Below are positions 22,444 to 35,000 of a stretch of 64,000 bases of DNA, piece by piece. Location: assembly GCF_964199755.1 (NCBI RefSeq), contig NC_133918.1, positions 992,001 through 1,056,000 of the forward strand, in the 5' to 3' direction. The stretch comes from Larus michahellis. Lineage: Eukaryota; Chordata; Aves; Charadriiformes; Laridae. Under the pieces are notes generated by a model. The model searched no databases and was not told where the DNA came from. It worked only from the letters and a program-made list of their open reading frames with translations. Numbering within the stretch: the first letter of the stretch is position 1; every line of letters begins with the position of its first letter. The translations under genes were made by a program, and so were the position numbers.

Positions 22444-24250
22444 GGCGGCAACGGGGGTCCCCTCGTCTGGCTGCTCAGCAGCCCCCCCGCAGCCCCCCCG
22501 GCTCTCGGGGCTCCCGTGGGGTGCACAGCCCCCCATGGCAGCAGCTCCGCAGGGAGAGGCAGAGGACCGGAGGCACTGGACCCCCGCCTGCCGCCGTGCC
22601 TCAGTTTCCCCAGCAGCGGGGAGAGCCCCGCAGGCGGCGGGTGCGGGCAGCGGAGCCGCGCTGAGTCCCTGCCCGCTGCCCTGCAGGGAGCAGCGCGATT
22701 CCCATCACGCCAAGCAGCTCCGGGAACGGCCGCACCCCGTCCCCGCGGCCTCCCCGCCACACGGGCCCCAAACCGGCACCCGGAGCCACCCGCTCCCCAT
22801 CCCACAGCACTGCGGGAGGGACGGCGTGTGCCAGGCCCCAGCTCCGCTCCCCACTCGCAGGTGGGTGCCATGGGGTGCCAGCCCCTGGGTCCCTCCCGGT
22901 GCTGGGAGCAAGGTGCACGGCCGGGCTGGCTCCGGAGGGAGACGGCTCTGTGGCTGGCCCCGCGTGCGGGCAGCGGGGTCCCCTCGCCGGGCAGCTCTTG
23001 CCCCTCGACGCCATACCTGGTGGTGGGCCCAGCCGAGCCCTCCCGTCCCGTCGGCCTGCACCACACCGCAGCCCCCAACTCCTGTCCCGCTCCCACTCAC
23101 GCTCCTTCCAGAGCCGTCCCCGTCCCGCAGATGCCTCCTCCTCCTCCTCCCGCCGTGAGGAAGGGTGCGCAGGCGGGGCGGGCACCGGCCACAGCAGGTT
23201 TGCAGGGAGGCGTCGGGGCAAACACCGGCCCGGGTCTGTGCCACCGAGCCCAGGGCACCTGGGGGGGCTGCAAAGGGGCGACAGGGCACCACCGGCGCTG
23301 CCGGGGGACACCGCGCACCCCGGCTCCCGGTGGGCTGCAGGAAGCCGCCCCGCCACCATGCCCACTGGGCCCGCGGGCTGGGGGGGGGCTATTGCGCGGG
23401 GAGGCGGGGAGTCCCTTGGGTGTGCCAAGTGCCAGCCGGGTGACACCGGCCCAAGTGCCCCCCAGCAGCTGGACCCCCGTGGAGGGAAGGGGGCACGGAG
23501 CATCCTCACCCCGCAGCCGCCCACCCCCGGGGGGGGTCCATGGCTGCGGCCCCCTCCATCCCCTGGCGCAGGGTGGTGCAGGACCCCACGCGGGCGGGGG
23601 GGTGGGGGGGTGTACAAACTACCCCCAGGTGCGGCTGCCGTGGGCAGAGCTGCCTGCACAGTGTCCCCTGCCTGCGCTGGGGACACCCGAGCGGGCACCC
23701 AGGGGGTGATGGTGTGCTCTGCAGGCACCGCTGTGACCCCCTCGGGGGGGGGGGCTGTCAGCCACCCCCAAAACAAGCTGCAGATGCAACCCCCCCACCA
23801 CCCAAGCAGAGCTGACACCCCCCAATCCTACGGGACCCCCCCCAGCACCCCGGTGCCCGCTCCCCACCCCCAGCCCCCTCCAGGGAGCCCTGCGAGGTGG
23901 GTTTGGCCCCCAGCCCCCCCGCGGGGGTCTCTGCCGCGGGGCAGAATGCGGCCCCCTGAGGCCGAGCCCTGGGCAGGGCACTGAGAACAGTGGGGAGGGG
24001 GCGAGACGGTGCTGGGGGGGTGGTCCGAGCAGAGCCGAGGGTTCGGGTAGCCGGCCGGGGAGAGGCCCTGGCCCTCCCCATGGGGCGTGGGAGCACGTGC
24101 CAAGGCCAGCGGGCCACCACCCGGCCCAGCCCGTGCTCTCTGGACCGGGGCTGATAAAGCCTTTCCCACAGCCCCCGCTGCCTGCGGGGAACCGCCATAA
24201 ACCCGGCTACGGCCCAGCGCGGGCCGACAGCGCAGCGGAGGGGGGCTGCA
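22444..24250. other. GC-rich upstream region of the GRAM-domain gene
   Basis: No coding exon supported. Frames of 369-405 codons run through this stretch in several phases, but all encode Pro/Gly/Arg/Ala-rich low-complexity sequence without motifs. CpG is frequent, so it may contain 5' UTR or promoter sequence of the minus-strand gene. G- and C-runs are common. Confidence 0.55.
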
Positions 24251-25110
24251 GCCCCCAGGACCCACCTCTGTCCCCCTTGGACCCATTTCTATCCATTCGC
24301 CCCCCCCAGCTCTGTGCCCCCAGGACTCAGCTCTGTCCCCCCAACCAACCCCAGCTCTGTGCCCCCAGGACACAGCTCCATCCCCCCAGGACCCTTTTCT
24401 ATGCCCCCCCCCGCCCCCAGGCTTCATTCCCCCAGCTGTGTCCCCCCAGGACCCATTTCTGTCCATCTCCCACCAGCTCTGTCCCCCTCAAGACTCATCC
24501 ATGTCCCCCCCCGACTCAGCTCTGTCCCCCACCCCCAGCTCTGTGCCGCCGGGACCCAGCTCCGTCCCCCCAGGACCCACTTCTGTCCTCCCAGGACCCA
24601 TTTCTGTCCCCCCCCCCTTCATTCCCCCACCTCTGTCCCTCCAGGGTCCACCTCCATCCCCCCAGGACACATTTCTGTCCCCTTGGGACCCAGCTCCGTG
24701 CCCCCCCAGGACTCATCTTTGTCCAGCCAGGACTCAGCTCTGTGTCCCCCCCCACCCCCCAGCTCTGCCCCTTTTGGACCCATTTCTGTCCGTTCCCCCC
24801 CACCAGCTCCATCCCAGGACTCATCCCTGTCCCCCCCCGACTCAGCTCTGCCCCGCCCCCCCCCCCCCCCCAGTGCCCCCAGGACCCAGCTCCGTCCCCC
24901 CAGGACCCACTTCTGTCCCCCTAGCACCCACTTCTGTCCCCCCCCCTCCCCTCCCCAGCTTCATTCCCCCAGCTCTGTCCCTCCAGGGTCCATCTCTGTC
25001 CCCCTAGCACCCACTTCTGTCCCCCCCCCTCCCCTCCCCAGCTTCATTCCCCCAGCTCTGTCCCTCCAGGGTCCATCTCTGTCCCCTCGGGACCCAGCTC
25101 TGTGTCATGT
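24250..25110. repeat. C-rich minisatellite
   Basis: About 860 bp of degenerate tandem units built on the core ccccccaggacccatttctg / cagctctgtcccc, unit length variable near 28-45 bp. The strand bias (C on +) is near complete. Near the end an 83-bp block is duplicated in tandem almost perfectly (24921-25003 and 25004-25086). All long open frames through it are repeat translations (Pro/Ser/Val), not genes. Confidence 0.92.
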
Positions 25111-25301
25111 CCCGCCCGCCCCCCCCCATCTTCGTCCCCCCAGGGACCCACCCCCCACCCCCAGCCCTGTGCCGTGTGTCCCCCTACGCCCCCGACACCC
25201 CCATAACCTCCCCCCTCCCTCAGCCCCGGCCCATCTCTCCCCAGCCCGGTGCCGGAGATGGGGGTCCCGGTGCCCCCCTGCGGCCCCCCGCTACAGCAAG
25301 A

Positions 25302-25445
25302 AGAGCTCCCATTGGCTGCCCTGACCTGAGGAGGCGGGAACAACCGCACAGGAACCAATCACAAGGCTCCAGCGCTGCTGCGCGCCAGCCATTTTGTTTG
25401 TGGGCGCAGCCGCCATCCTTGTTGAGGGCGGCCATCTTGAAGGCG
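25302..25445. promoter_or_regulatory. CpG-type promoter-like cluster (CCAAT, E2F-like, three YY1-like motifs)
   Basis: Two CCAAT boxes (ATTGG at 25311-25315, CCAAT at 25355-25359) flank an E2F-like GGCGGGAA (25333-25340). Three YY1-type motifs follow: GCCATTTTG near 25388, GCCGCCATCC near 25409, GCCATCTTGA near 25431. This arrangement is typical of a TATA-less housekeeping promoter. The minus-strand GRAM gene (start at 22443) is the nearest candidate for one direction; I see no gene on the + side, where MFSD12's 3' end lies. Assignment is inference. Confidence 0.5.
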
Positions 25446-25488
25446 GCTCTCCTTCCTCAGGATAACCCACCCCCCCACCGCCCAGTGC

Positions 25489-25555
25489 TGGGGAATAACG
25501 GAGAAAAAGGGGAATAATAGAGAAAAGGGGAATAACGCTGAAAGGGGGAATAACG
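25489..25555. repeat. Short tandem repeat of GGGGAATAAC-type units
   Basis: Four irregular copies of a purine-rich unit (ggggaataacg / ggggaataatagagaaaa) lie just beyond the promoter-like cluster. Confidence 0.7.
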
Positions 25556-26070
25556 TCGGCTTAAACCCCGAGAGAGCCCTTGTGCGCCCCCCCACTCCCC
25601 CTACCCTGCTCCTGCCCCCCTCAGCCATGGGGGTCCCCAAGGCGCTGGGGGTCCCTCCCGGGCATGGAAGACACCAAGGGCGTTTATCCGAGGTTAGAGG
25701 TGCTTTGTTGTTTTTTTGTTTTTTTTTCTTTTTTTCTCTCCTTTTTCTCCTCCTTTAAAAAGTGCCATTTGTACATACTGACCTTACAAAAGCAGGTTAA
25801 AACCAAGGGCCCGGCCTCTGTGTCCCCCCCATGCTGGGAGTGACACCCACTCCCCCCCACCCCCAGCCGGCCCAGGGCCTTCTAGTGTTACACTTGTGCG
25901 AGCACAGGGTGACATCCTTCATGTGTCCCCAGCCAGAGCATGGGGGGGACAACGAGTCCAGTGCGAGGTGACGGGGAGACGGGGCCCAGGCGCCTCCTCC
26001 CCGCGCCGTCCCCTGCCGTGGGGGTCCCTCCAGGTGCAGACACCCGGCTGGCCCAGGACACGGGCCCTGC
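25556..26070 (-). other. MFSD12: Probable MFSD12 3' UTR and downstream sequence
   Basis: Follows the MFSD12 stop on the minus strand. It contains a long pyrimidine tract on + (25709-25757), so an A-rich stretch in the transcript. No canonical AATAAA is visible; a GATAAA variant lies near 25683-25688. The true 3' end is uncertain. Confidence 0.4.
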
Positions 26071-29000
26071 TCAGTTGATGGTGCCGCTGCGGCTCCTTCC
26101 CTCCATGCCGTCTGTCCCGCCGTAGGAGCTCTGTGCTCCGCTCAGCCCCTCCACGCAGAGGGCACCTGCAGGGACAGGAAGGGAGGGACGGGTCAGGAGC
26201 CATCACAGCTGCCGGGGTGGCCCACCACGCACTGGTCTGGACTTTCTGGACTCTCCTGCCACTGGCACCAGCGGCCCTAGCGCATCCCCAAGGCAGTGGT
26301 GTGTGTGGGGTCTCTCCTCTCCCCCCACCCCACAGCAAGACACAGCCACCCAGCAGGGCAGAGGCAGCTGCTGAGCGGGCACTGAGCACTGGTGCATCTG
26401 TCCCCCACCTGGCAAGGGGCACCCTGTCCCCCACATTGGGCTACCAGCACACAGAGCAGCCCCCCCCCCCCCCATCCCTCGGTGACCAAAAGGGTGCCAG
26501 AGACAGCATGGCCATGGCAGGGGTGGATCGGGTTCTCCTGCAGGGCACAGCAGGCAGGTGCAGCCCCCACCTCTGGGGCCAGGACCGGCAGAAGCGGGAT
26601 GGTGGCCCTGTGCCATGAGGGTCTCCCCATGGGCAGGGCCATCAGCATCCCCGCAGCCAGCCCTGCCACGGAACCCCCTGCCAGAACAGGGCTCCCACCA
26701 CCTCCCCACAGCCAGGGACATCTGGAAAGACACTTTTGCTTTAGCCCAGGCTGGCATGGGACACAGGGCTCCGAGCACCCCCAACCACTTGCTTGCCCCC
26801 CTGGTGCCCCCAGCCCCACTCACGGTAGCGGATACGGATGGGCCAGACCATGATGCAGCACAGAGAGGCGATGGCAGCAACGGCAACGCCTCCGGTGACC
26901 AACACCATCACCCAGTGGTAGAAGCTGACGCAGGCAGGGCAGCAGAGCTCGGTCCTGCAGGGAGAGGGCAGGGACGTGGCTTGGTGGCCAGGGACAGAGC
27001 ATGGCCCAGTGCTGCCCAAGTGCCCTAGGGCTGCTGACTGGTGTCAGGACTGGTTCACACTGGGACACAAGGGAAAGGTCCAGGGCAAGGAGAGAGGGCA
27101 GCACCCTGGACATTGAGATCCCCAGCCCTTTCGTGTGTCACAGAGACTCAGCCCTTGTCCGGGGCCAGAAGAGGGCTCGAGGACGATTTAAGACACATCA
27201 GAGCTGGTTTCCACCCATGTTCCTCACTCCAAACTAGGGATATTTGCTGCCTAGCCTCCTGGCGATGTGGCTGGAGCTGCCACCAGGAGGATTCCCACCC
27301 CGCAGGGATGCTTACGGGCACGGGTGCAGGTTCTGGATCAACATCACAGCCAGGCCATTGGCCATCTTGTCCGTGAAGCTCATGGCGCCATAGACGAACG
27401 CGCCGCTGTGCTGCGAAGGGAGAAGAAACCTCATGGCCGCCTCGCCGAGGCCAGCGGGCGCCAGCAGCGAGAGCCTTGTGCCCTCTCATGGGCAGAGCCC
27501 ATATTACAGCAGAGCCCGGGCACAGGGGACGGGGCTGCCTGCACCCCACAGCGCAGCCCCCTCGCAGGGGCCCCCGTCCCCCTGATCCCATGCTAGTGAT
27601 CGCCCCAGCCCGCGGGCTCTGAGCCCTGCGGTGACAGCCCGGTCTTGGCCAGGAGGAGCAGACGTACCGTGTTGGTGCCGATGAGGTCTGCGGTCATGGA
27701 GAGGGAGGTGACCAGGATAGTGGCGGAGCCAGCGCCAAGCAGCACGGCCGCCCCGTAGATCTCCGCTCCCATCTGCCTGGCCAGTGTCACCCAGGAGGCA
27801 AAGGCCAAGATCACCAGGATGCCCACGAAGTAGGTCAGCTGCTCCAGGCCAGCATGGGGACAGGCAGAAGGAGAAGGGAGAGCTCAGACCCCGGCTTGGC
27901 TGACACCCAGCAAGGCAGGGGCGAGTGGGGAGGGCACGGGGGCCAGTTGCTGCCTAGGACCCGCGGGGGACAGCCCTGGCTCTCTCCCTGGTTTTAAACA
28001 AGGAGCCCCCAAACACCTCGCAGTGGTCCAGGCCGTTTTACAGCGTTGGCCACAGCCTAAGAGCTGAGCCCCCTGCAGAGCTGCAGGCGGGGTGCCTGCG
28101 CAGGGCGCGGGGACACCCAACTGGGAGGAGAGGTGGGGGCTTACTGGGGAACGGTGCTTGGTGCAGTGTGGAGGGGGATGCACTGGAGAGGCAGCCCCCT
28201 CCTGCTGGCACTGCAGACCCCCATGTCTGCCCAGGGTGGCTCAGCCAAACCCTCCCTCTGCCTCTCATGGGCGCCATGGGGCTCTGCCAGCCCGGGCAGG
28301 GCCGCAAAGGACAGGCTGACTCTGGACCAGCATCGCTTTCCCCAGGCTCAGAGGTGTGCAGGATTGGCGCACGTCCCCTCACTCTGCCCACCACCCGCAC
28401 TGTCCCAGCAGTGGATGCTGCAGCAGGGGGCCATCTGCAGAGGATGTATGAGGAGTCATAGAATCATAGAATGGTTTGGGTTGGAAGGGACCTTAAAGAT
28501 AACCCAGTTCCCCCCCAACCCTGCTCTGGGCAGGGACACCTCCCGCTAGACCAGGCTGCTCAAAGCCTCATCCAGCCTGGTCTTGAATCACAGACTGGTT
28601 TGGGTGGGAAAGAACATTAAAGCCCACCCAGTGGCACCCCCTGCCCTGGGCAGGGACACCTCCCACCAGCCCAGGTTGCTCCAAGCCCCGGCCAACCTGG
28701 CCTTGAACCCCTCCAGGGATGGGGCAGCCACAGCTTCTCTGGGCAACCTGGGCCAGGGGCTCACCACCCTCACAGCCAAGAATTTCTGCCTCAGATCTCA
28801 CCTAAATCTCCCCTCTTCCAGTTGGAAGCCATTATCCCTCGTCCTATCACTACATGCCCTTGCAAAAAGTCCCTTTCCAGCTTTCCTGTAGGCCCCCTTC
28901 AGATACTGGAAAGCTGCTATAAGGTCTCCCCAGAGTCTCGTCTTCTCTTCTCCAGGCTGAACAACCCCAACTCTCTCAACCTGTCCTCATAGGAGAGGTG

Positions 29001-32000
29001 CTCTAACCCTCTGATCATCTTCATGGCCCTCCTCTCAACCTGCTCCAACAGTCCCTGCTCTCCAGCCAGGCTCAGATGTGCCGAGTGCTCTGCTCACTTG
29101 GGCGGTCAGGATTTGGCTCTTGGGCCTCTCCTTGGGTCTAACTCAAACCTCACCAGGCCCCCAGGACTCACATTTCGACCTATCCACTTATTCACAGGCT
29201 TCATGAGGAAGGAGGACAAGAAGCCACTGATGTACATCACCAGGGGGATGGTGGCGATGTATTTCTGCAAGAGACGAGGACAGGGAGAAGATGAGCTCCG
29301 GACCATGGGCACATGGCCCCTGCCCACACGACCTTGACGCGCAGGCAGGGACCTGCCCTGCACCCACCTTGGGTAGCAGCAGCGAGTTGGTCAGGTACAT
29401 GGCGATGTAGGTCTGGGACAGGTTGACGATGAGCCTGGTGGACATGTAGAGCACCGCGACCTGTGAGGGGACAGAGACAGGGCAGCACCGCTCAGGGTGG
29501 TAGGGAAAGGCTGGCACCTTCCATGCTCAACACTGTCATGGCACAGATGCCCACCGGTGGTAGGTGGGTGCCCAGTACAGCCCATCCCTCCATCCGCACC
29601 TGCACCGGGGCACATCCCACTGCCAGAGGGTGCCCACAGCACCCAGGCAGGGCAGCAGCCCAGCACAGGCGCCACGAGCTCTGCCCGCAGCCGTACCTGG
29701 TAGAAGGCAGGCTCCAGCAGCCAGTCTTTCCAGATCAGCAGCGGGCTTGCGGGGCTCTTCGTCTCCTTCTGCAGCAGGGGCGTGCTCTCCTCCAGCTGGG
29801 GCAGTGAGCCCAGTGGGTACGGCTTCTCTTTGGTGCCCAGGTGGAAGATGAGGGAGAACACGGCCCCCAGCCCCACCACAATGAGGGACAGGTTCTGGGT
29901 GAGGCAGAGGGGATGAGCATAGCAGGGGTTGCCCTTTGCCTGCCCATCATCCACCCCCCCAGCAGTCTAGTGGATAAAGAGGGGTTCCCAAAAACCCGTG
30001 GAGAATGTGGCTCCTGCCCAGTGTGGTAGGTGAGATTTCAGGGCACTGCTATTTCACTCCCTAGTGCCTCCCCACTTGAGCCATAGAGTCACAGAATCAT
30101 CTGGGTTGGAAGGGACCTTTCAGACCATCGAGTGCAACCATCAACCCAACACCGCCAAACCCACCACTGACCCATGTCCCTCAGCCCCACGTCTGCCCGG
30201 CTTTTCAATCCCTCCAGGGATGGCGACTCCACCACTGCCCTGGGCAGCCTGGTCCAGCGCTTGATAACACTTTTGGTGAAGAAGTTTTTCTTAATATCCA
30301 TCCTAAACCTCCCCTGGGGCAACTGGAGGCCGTTTCCTCTTGTCCCATCGCCTGTTCCTTGGGAGAAGAGACCGACCCCCCCCCGGCTGCCCCCTCCTTT
30401 CAGAGAGCTGCAGAGAGCGAGAAGGTCTCCCCTCAGCCTCCTCTTCTCCAGGCTGAACCCCCCCAGCTCCCTCAGCCGCTCCTCACAGCACTTGTGCTCC
30501 AGACCCCGCACCAGCTCCGGTGCCCATCTCTGGACACGCTCCAGCACCTCGATGTCCCTCCTGTAGTGAGGGGCCCAAAACTGGACACAGCCCTCGAGGT
30601 GGGGCCTCACCAGTGCCGAGTACAGGGGGATGGTCACTGCCCCAGTCCTGCTGGCCACACTGTTCCTGATACAGGCCAGGATGCTGTTGGCCTCCTTGGC
30701 CACCTGGGCACACTGCTGGCTCATATGCCACGTAGGGAAGAGAGAACCTCAGGGATTGAGCCCTGCCACTTACCCGAAATATAGGGACATCCTGGATGCC
30801 TAGGTGCTCTGTGCGGTCAGGCTGGTCCACCTGGAAGTTCAGCAGGAGCCAGGCCAGGCCGTACACGGTGATATTGGCCATGACGGTAAAGGCATACCTG
30901 AGGGGAGAGAGCACCTCAGGGTGGTGCAGAGGGACGAGCACAGCTCCAGGCGTGGGCGAGGACACCTTGACTCAAGGCTGCCCTCCAAGCCAGACGTGCT
31001 ACAGCCAGCTTTGCACCCCTGTGTCATTGCTCAGGTGACACCTCCGAGAGCACGCAGCATCTGGCCAGGCATTAGCCTTACTGGTACACCTCCCAGCATG
31101 CCCTATCCAAGCCTTGGGGCACAACTGGGAGGAAACTAAGATCCCTCCATGTCAGCCTGTCCATAGTCACATCACCCCAAGGATGCCCCGAGCTGCCCGG
31201 CCCGGTGCTCCCAGAGCCAGACCCCTTGGCCCCAGCACTGCCCCACACCCTCCCTGCCCGGCCATGCTATGGTCCCTGCTCGCCTGCTGGAAGGGGAATT
31301 TCCTCCCACCAGGGCAGATAACCAAGCCCTGCTCCACCTGACGGACACTCCTTCCCACAGCCTGATCCTGCCAGATACGCGGCGCTGAGCCGGGCTCTGC
31401 GCATGGAGCTGCACGTGCTGCCCAGCCTGGCCTTGGGGCCATCCCTACCAATGGGACAGCCCGCACAGGGCCATGCCCAGCTCTCCCGGGGACATCCAGG
31501 GAGAGGATTCCATTCCTCCCCTGTGAGCATCGCCTTCCAGCCCTGAAAGGAGAAGCGCCCCCAGCTCAGGGAAGTGCCCCACAGGCTGTGTCACCAACAT
31601 CCCTGGCATCAGAACATTCCCTCCTGGTACCAAAGGGTTTGGGCCACCAACCCAGAAGACCAGTGTCACTTAAACACATCCTGCAGGACACCCACACGGC
31701 CCAGTCCTGGTCCTGCCGTACTGAGGGCTCACGTGTGCCATGGCATGCAGGGGACATAAGACCTGTGGCACCCAGGGACCTCTCGTCACACAAGCGATGG
31801 GACCCGGCACAGGCAGGGCTGCTCCCCTGGGTTCAGGGGACACCCAGGTCCAGCCGTGCTCACCTGAAAGCTGTGAGCTCAACCTTCTCATGGTCACTGG
31901 TCACCAGCTCGGGGATGAGGGACAGGTGGGAGATCTGTGTGGCTGCCCAGCCGAATTGGAAGATGATGATGAAGGGGAGGTAGTAGATGAAGGCTGCCCA

Positions 32001-35000
32001 CTGCGGCGTGTTCTCCTTGCAACCCAGGCAGGGGTTGAAGATGAAGGGGAAGGACACAAGGACACAGGTGGTGCCTGGGAAGAGAGCGGAGTGGTGAGGG
32101 GCTGCACGGCCTGTTTCCCTGCGACCCCAACGGTCCCAGCCAGCTCAGACAGGGACGAACAGACACAGTCAGCCCTCTGCTAGGACAGGTCCCACCCCAC
32201 AGGGCTGGGGAAGGAGGTGGACCCCTTCCCTCAGCCAGGTGAGACACATGGAGCTCCAGACCCCCCCCTCACCTCGTCCTGCACAGGGTGATGCCCTTCA
32301 CTCTTGCACCCAGCAGCGAGACAGACACTTGTCAGCAGACTTTTGCCCAGTCAAGTTCACCCCTCAAAGTCCATCTCACACCTGCTCCGTCCTCCTCAAA
32401 ACGCCACAGGACAGGCCTTAATGCAGCCACAACACACAGCCACCAAGGGCTTCTCTCCCATCTCCAGCCTGCAGATAACCAGCCCCAAGGACACACGCCA
32501 CTCTGCCGCCTGCCGAGGGCGATAAGGCACCCCAAGGGCCAGGAGGGCTCCGGGCTGTCCCACAGGCACAGGGACAGCCCATCTGCCCCCTTGTCCCATC
32601 TCCCGTGGGGCTGGCAGAGGGACCCACGCTCCCTCCACGCTTGCAGAAGTCACCTGCAGACTGATGGCCAGGGACACCCCCAGTGCGATGCGGGGGGACA
32701 GGAGCAGATCTGCCCCCCACGCCAGGCTCTGAGCCATGGGAAGGTCCCGGCTGAGTCAGGGACAGCAGAGCCAGGCTCCTCCCTCTGTCGCAGCGTGACA
32801 GCGGGGACGCTGGCGTGGGGACGCCGGCATGGAGCAGGCAGGGACAGGCGGACTTCTCCCTCCCCTCTCACAAGGTTACGGAGCAAATCTGAGATGCTCC
32901 CGAGGCCCAGGCGCCAACACGAGACAGCCGGTGCCCTGGCCTGCGCGTCCCCAGCTCCACCGGGCGCTGCCAAAGAGCCACAGGAATCTGTTCCTACAAC
33001 TGAGGGGAACCCGCAGACACTTTGCCAGGTCCCCAAGGACCTCTCTCCATGGGACTTTGCAAGATCCTCCTTCTCATGAGCGATTTCTCCTCCTGTCACT
33101 TGTGGATGGCAATTCCTCCTCCCTGTCTCTTCCACAGGGCACAGACACCCCAGCTGCTGGGGGGCCTGGGCAAAGCAGTTCTCCCTGGGCCAAGGGCAGG
33201 TAGCGACAATCCCAGCCCGGCTCAGATCCATCCCGAGCAAGGACCTCGGCAGGGTGCTGGGTGCTGCCCTGCACCGGCTCGCAGCCAGCTCTGGTGCCCC
33301 GGGAGCTCTCCAAGGACAGGGGACTGTTGGAGCGGGGCCAGAGGAGGCCCCGGAGATGCTGGGAGGGCTGGAGCCCCTCTGCTGGGAGGACAGGCTGAGA
33401 GAGCTGGGGGGGTTCAGCCTGGAGAAGAGAAGGCTCCGGGGAGACCTTCCAGCCCCTGCCAGTCCCTAAAGGGGCTCCAGGAAAGCTGGGGAGGGACTCT
33501 GGAGCAGGGAGGGGAGCCATGGGACGAGGGGGAAGGGTTTGAAACTGGAAGAGGGGGGATTGAGATGAGATGTGAGGCAGAAATTGTTTGCTGTGAGGGG
33601 GGTGAGCCCCTGGCCCAGGTTGCCCAGAGAAGCTGTGGCTGCCCCATCCCTGGAGGGGTTCAAGGCCAGGTTGGACGGGGCTTGGAGCAACCTGGGCTGG
33701 TGGGAGGTGTCCCTGCCCAGGGCAGGGGGTGCCACTGGGTGGGCTTTAAGGTCCCTTACAACCTAATCCAGTTTATGATTCTGTGACTTGGGCACATCGT
33801 GGTGTCTCTGGCCCAGACAAGCCACCTGGAGGGGAAGGGTCCAGGAAAGTTCAAACCAGACCAGACCTCCTTTGTTCCCTGTTACAGGGCTGTTGGTTTT
33901 AACCGAGCCCTGTCTGGAGGATCAGGGAGGCTCTGCCCCCTCCCCAGTGTCGGGCTCGGCAGCCCCCTAAGGGCTGCGAGGGACTGGCCCGGGTCCCCAG
34001 GGGAGCTGAGGCAGGAGCTCTGGGCCTCAGGCTGCTGCAGCCCCCACATCCGCCCACACACCCACCCACGAGCCATTGCCACCATCACACACCCAGTAGA
34101 CTCCTGTCTCTCCCTCCTCCTCCTTATGGCCCCCAGGGACAGGCAGTGCCCCCCACCAGGGCCACCCCCATGGACCCGTGCTCCTCTGGACCGGGGCTGC
34201 GAGCTGCATCCTGACACCCGCCGTGTCCCCGGGTCTGCCCAAGCAAATGCGGCTTCACTGTGAGTCAGAGGGGTCCTGGGGACCCCTTGCTCTCCCAAGC
34301 GGGTGCCCCCCAAGACCACCCTGCCCATCCCCGCAGCACCCCTGGGCAGGCAGCAGAGGTCCAGGCTTTCATCTCCCAGCCCTGCGGGGCAGGATCAAGG
34401 GAACGTCAGGCTGCCGGGACACACGCCCCGGGCAGGGAATTTGGGACGGTGCTGCCAGACTGGCTCAGACCGGCAGCAAAGAGCTGCTCACTCTGCCCAC
34501 CCCACTGCGGCAGGAATGCCCCCCCAGTAAAAGCCGGTGAGCAGCAGGCTGGCCTGAGAGGTGAGCCACCCAGGACCGCCGGCACTGGCAGCCCAGCGCC
34601 GCGGTGGGGAGATGCCACCGATAGCAACTCGTGGTATCTCTCCCCCACCGCCCTGAGACTGCGGTTTCACAACGTTTCCTCTGATCTGAGCACGAGTTGC
34701 CACCAGACGAGCCACCCCGTTCCCACACGAAGCATCTCACCGCAGCGTGACCGAGTGAGCCCAGAGCGGTACCGGCACAGCCGGTTCCAACGGGTTTGCT
34801 GGCCCCGCTTGGTCGCACCATGGTCAACACAGGAAGAACCCACACTCCAGCCGGGAAAACGCAGCCTTCTTCCGTGCCTCCAGCCGCCACCAGGCAGGGA
34901 GCTTTGCTCCCCGCCGCAGGGAGCGGAGCTGCCTGGAGCAGTGCAGCCCCTGTGCAAGCCGTGATTCAGGACTTCCCCTTCAGTGCATGCAGCTGGAGCA

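Noticed and set aside
22516-23984. Overlapping frames of 369-405 codons on both strands
   Set aside because: Same GC-rich artefact. The real coding exons nearby are short minus-strand exons of the GRAM gene ending at 22443.
24097-25324. Frames of 189-336 codons rich in Pro, Ser and Val
   Set aside because: They are translations of the C-rich minisatellite.
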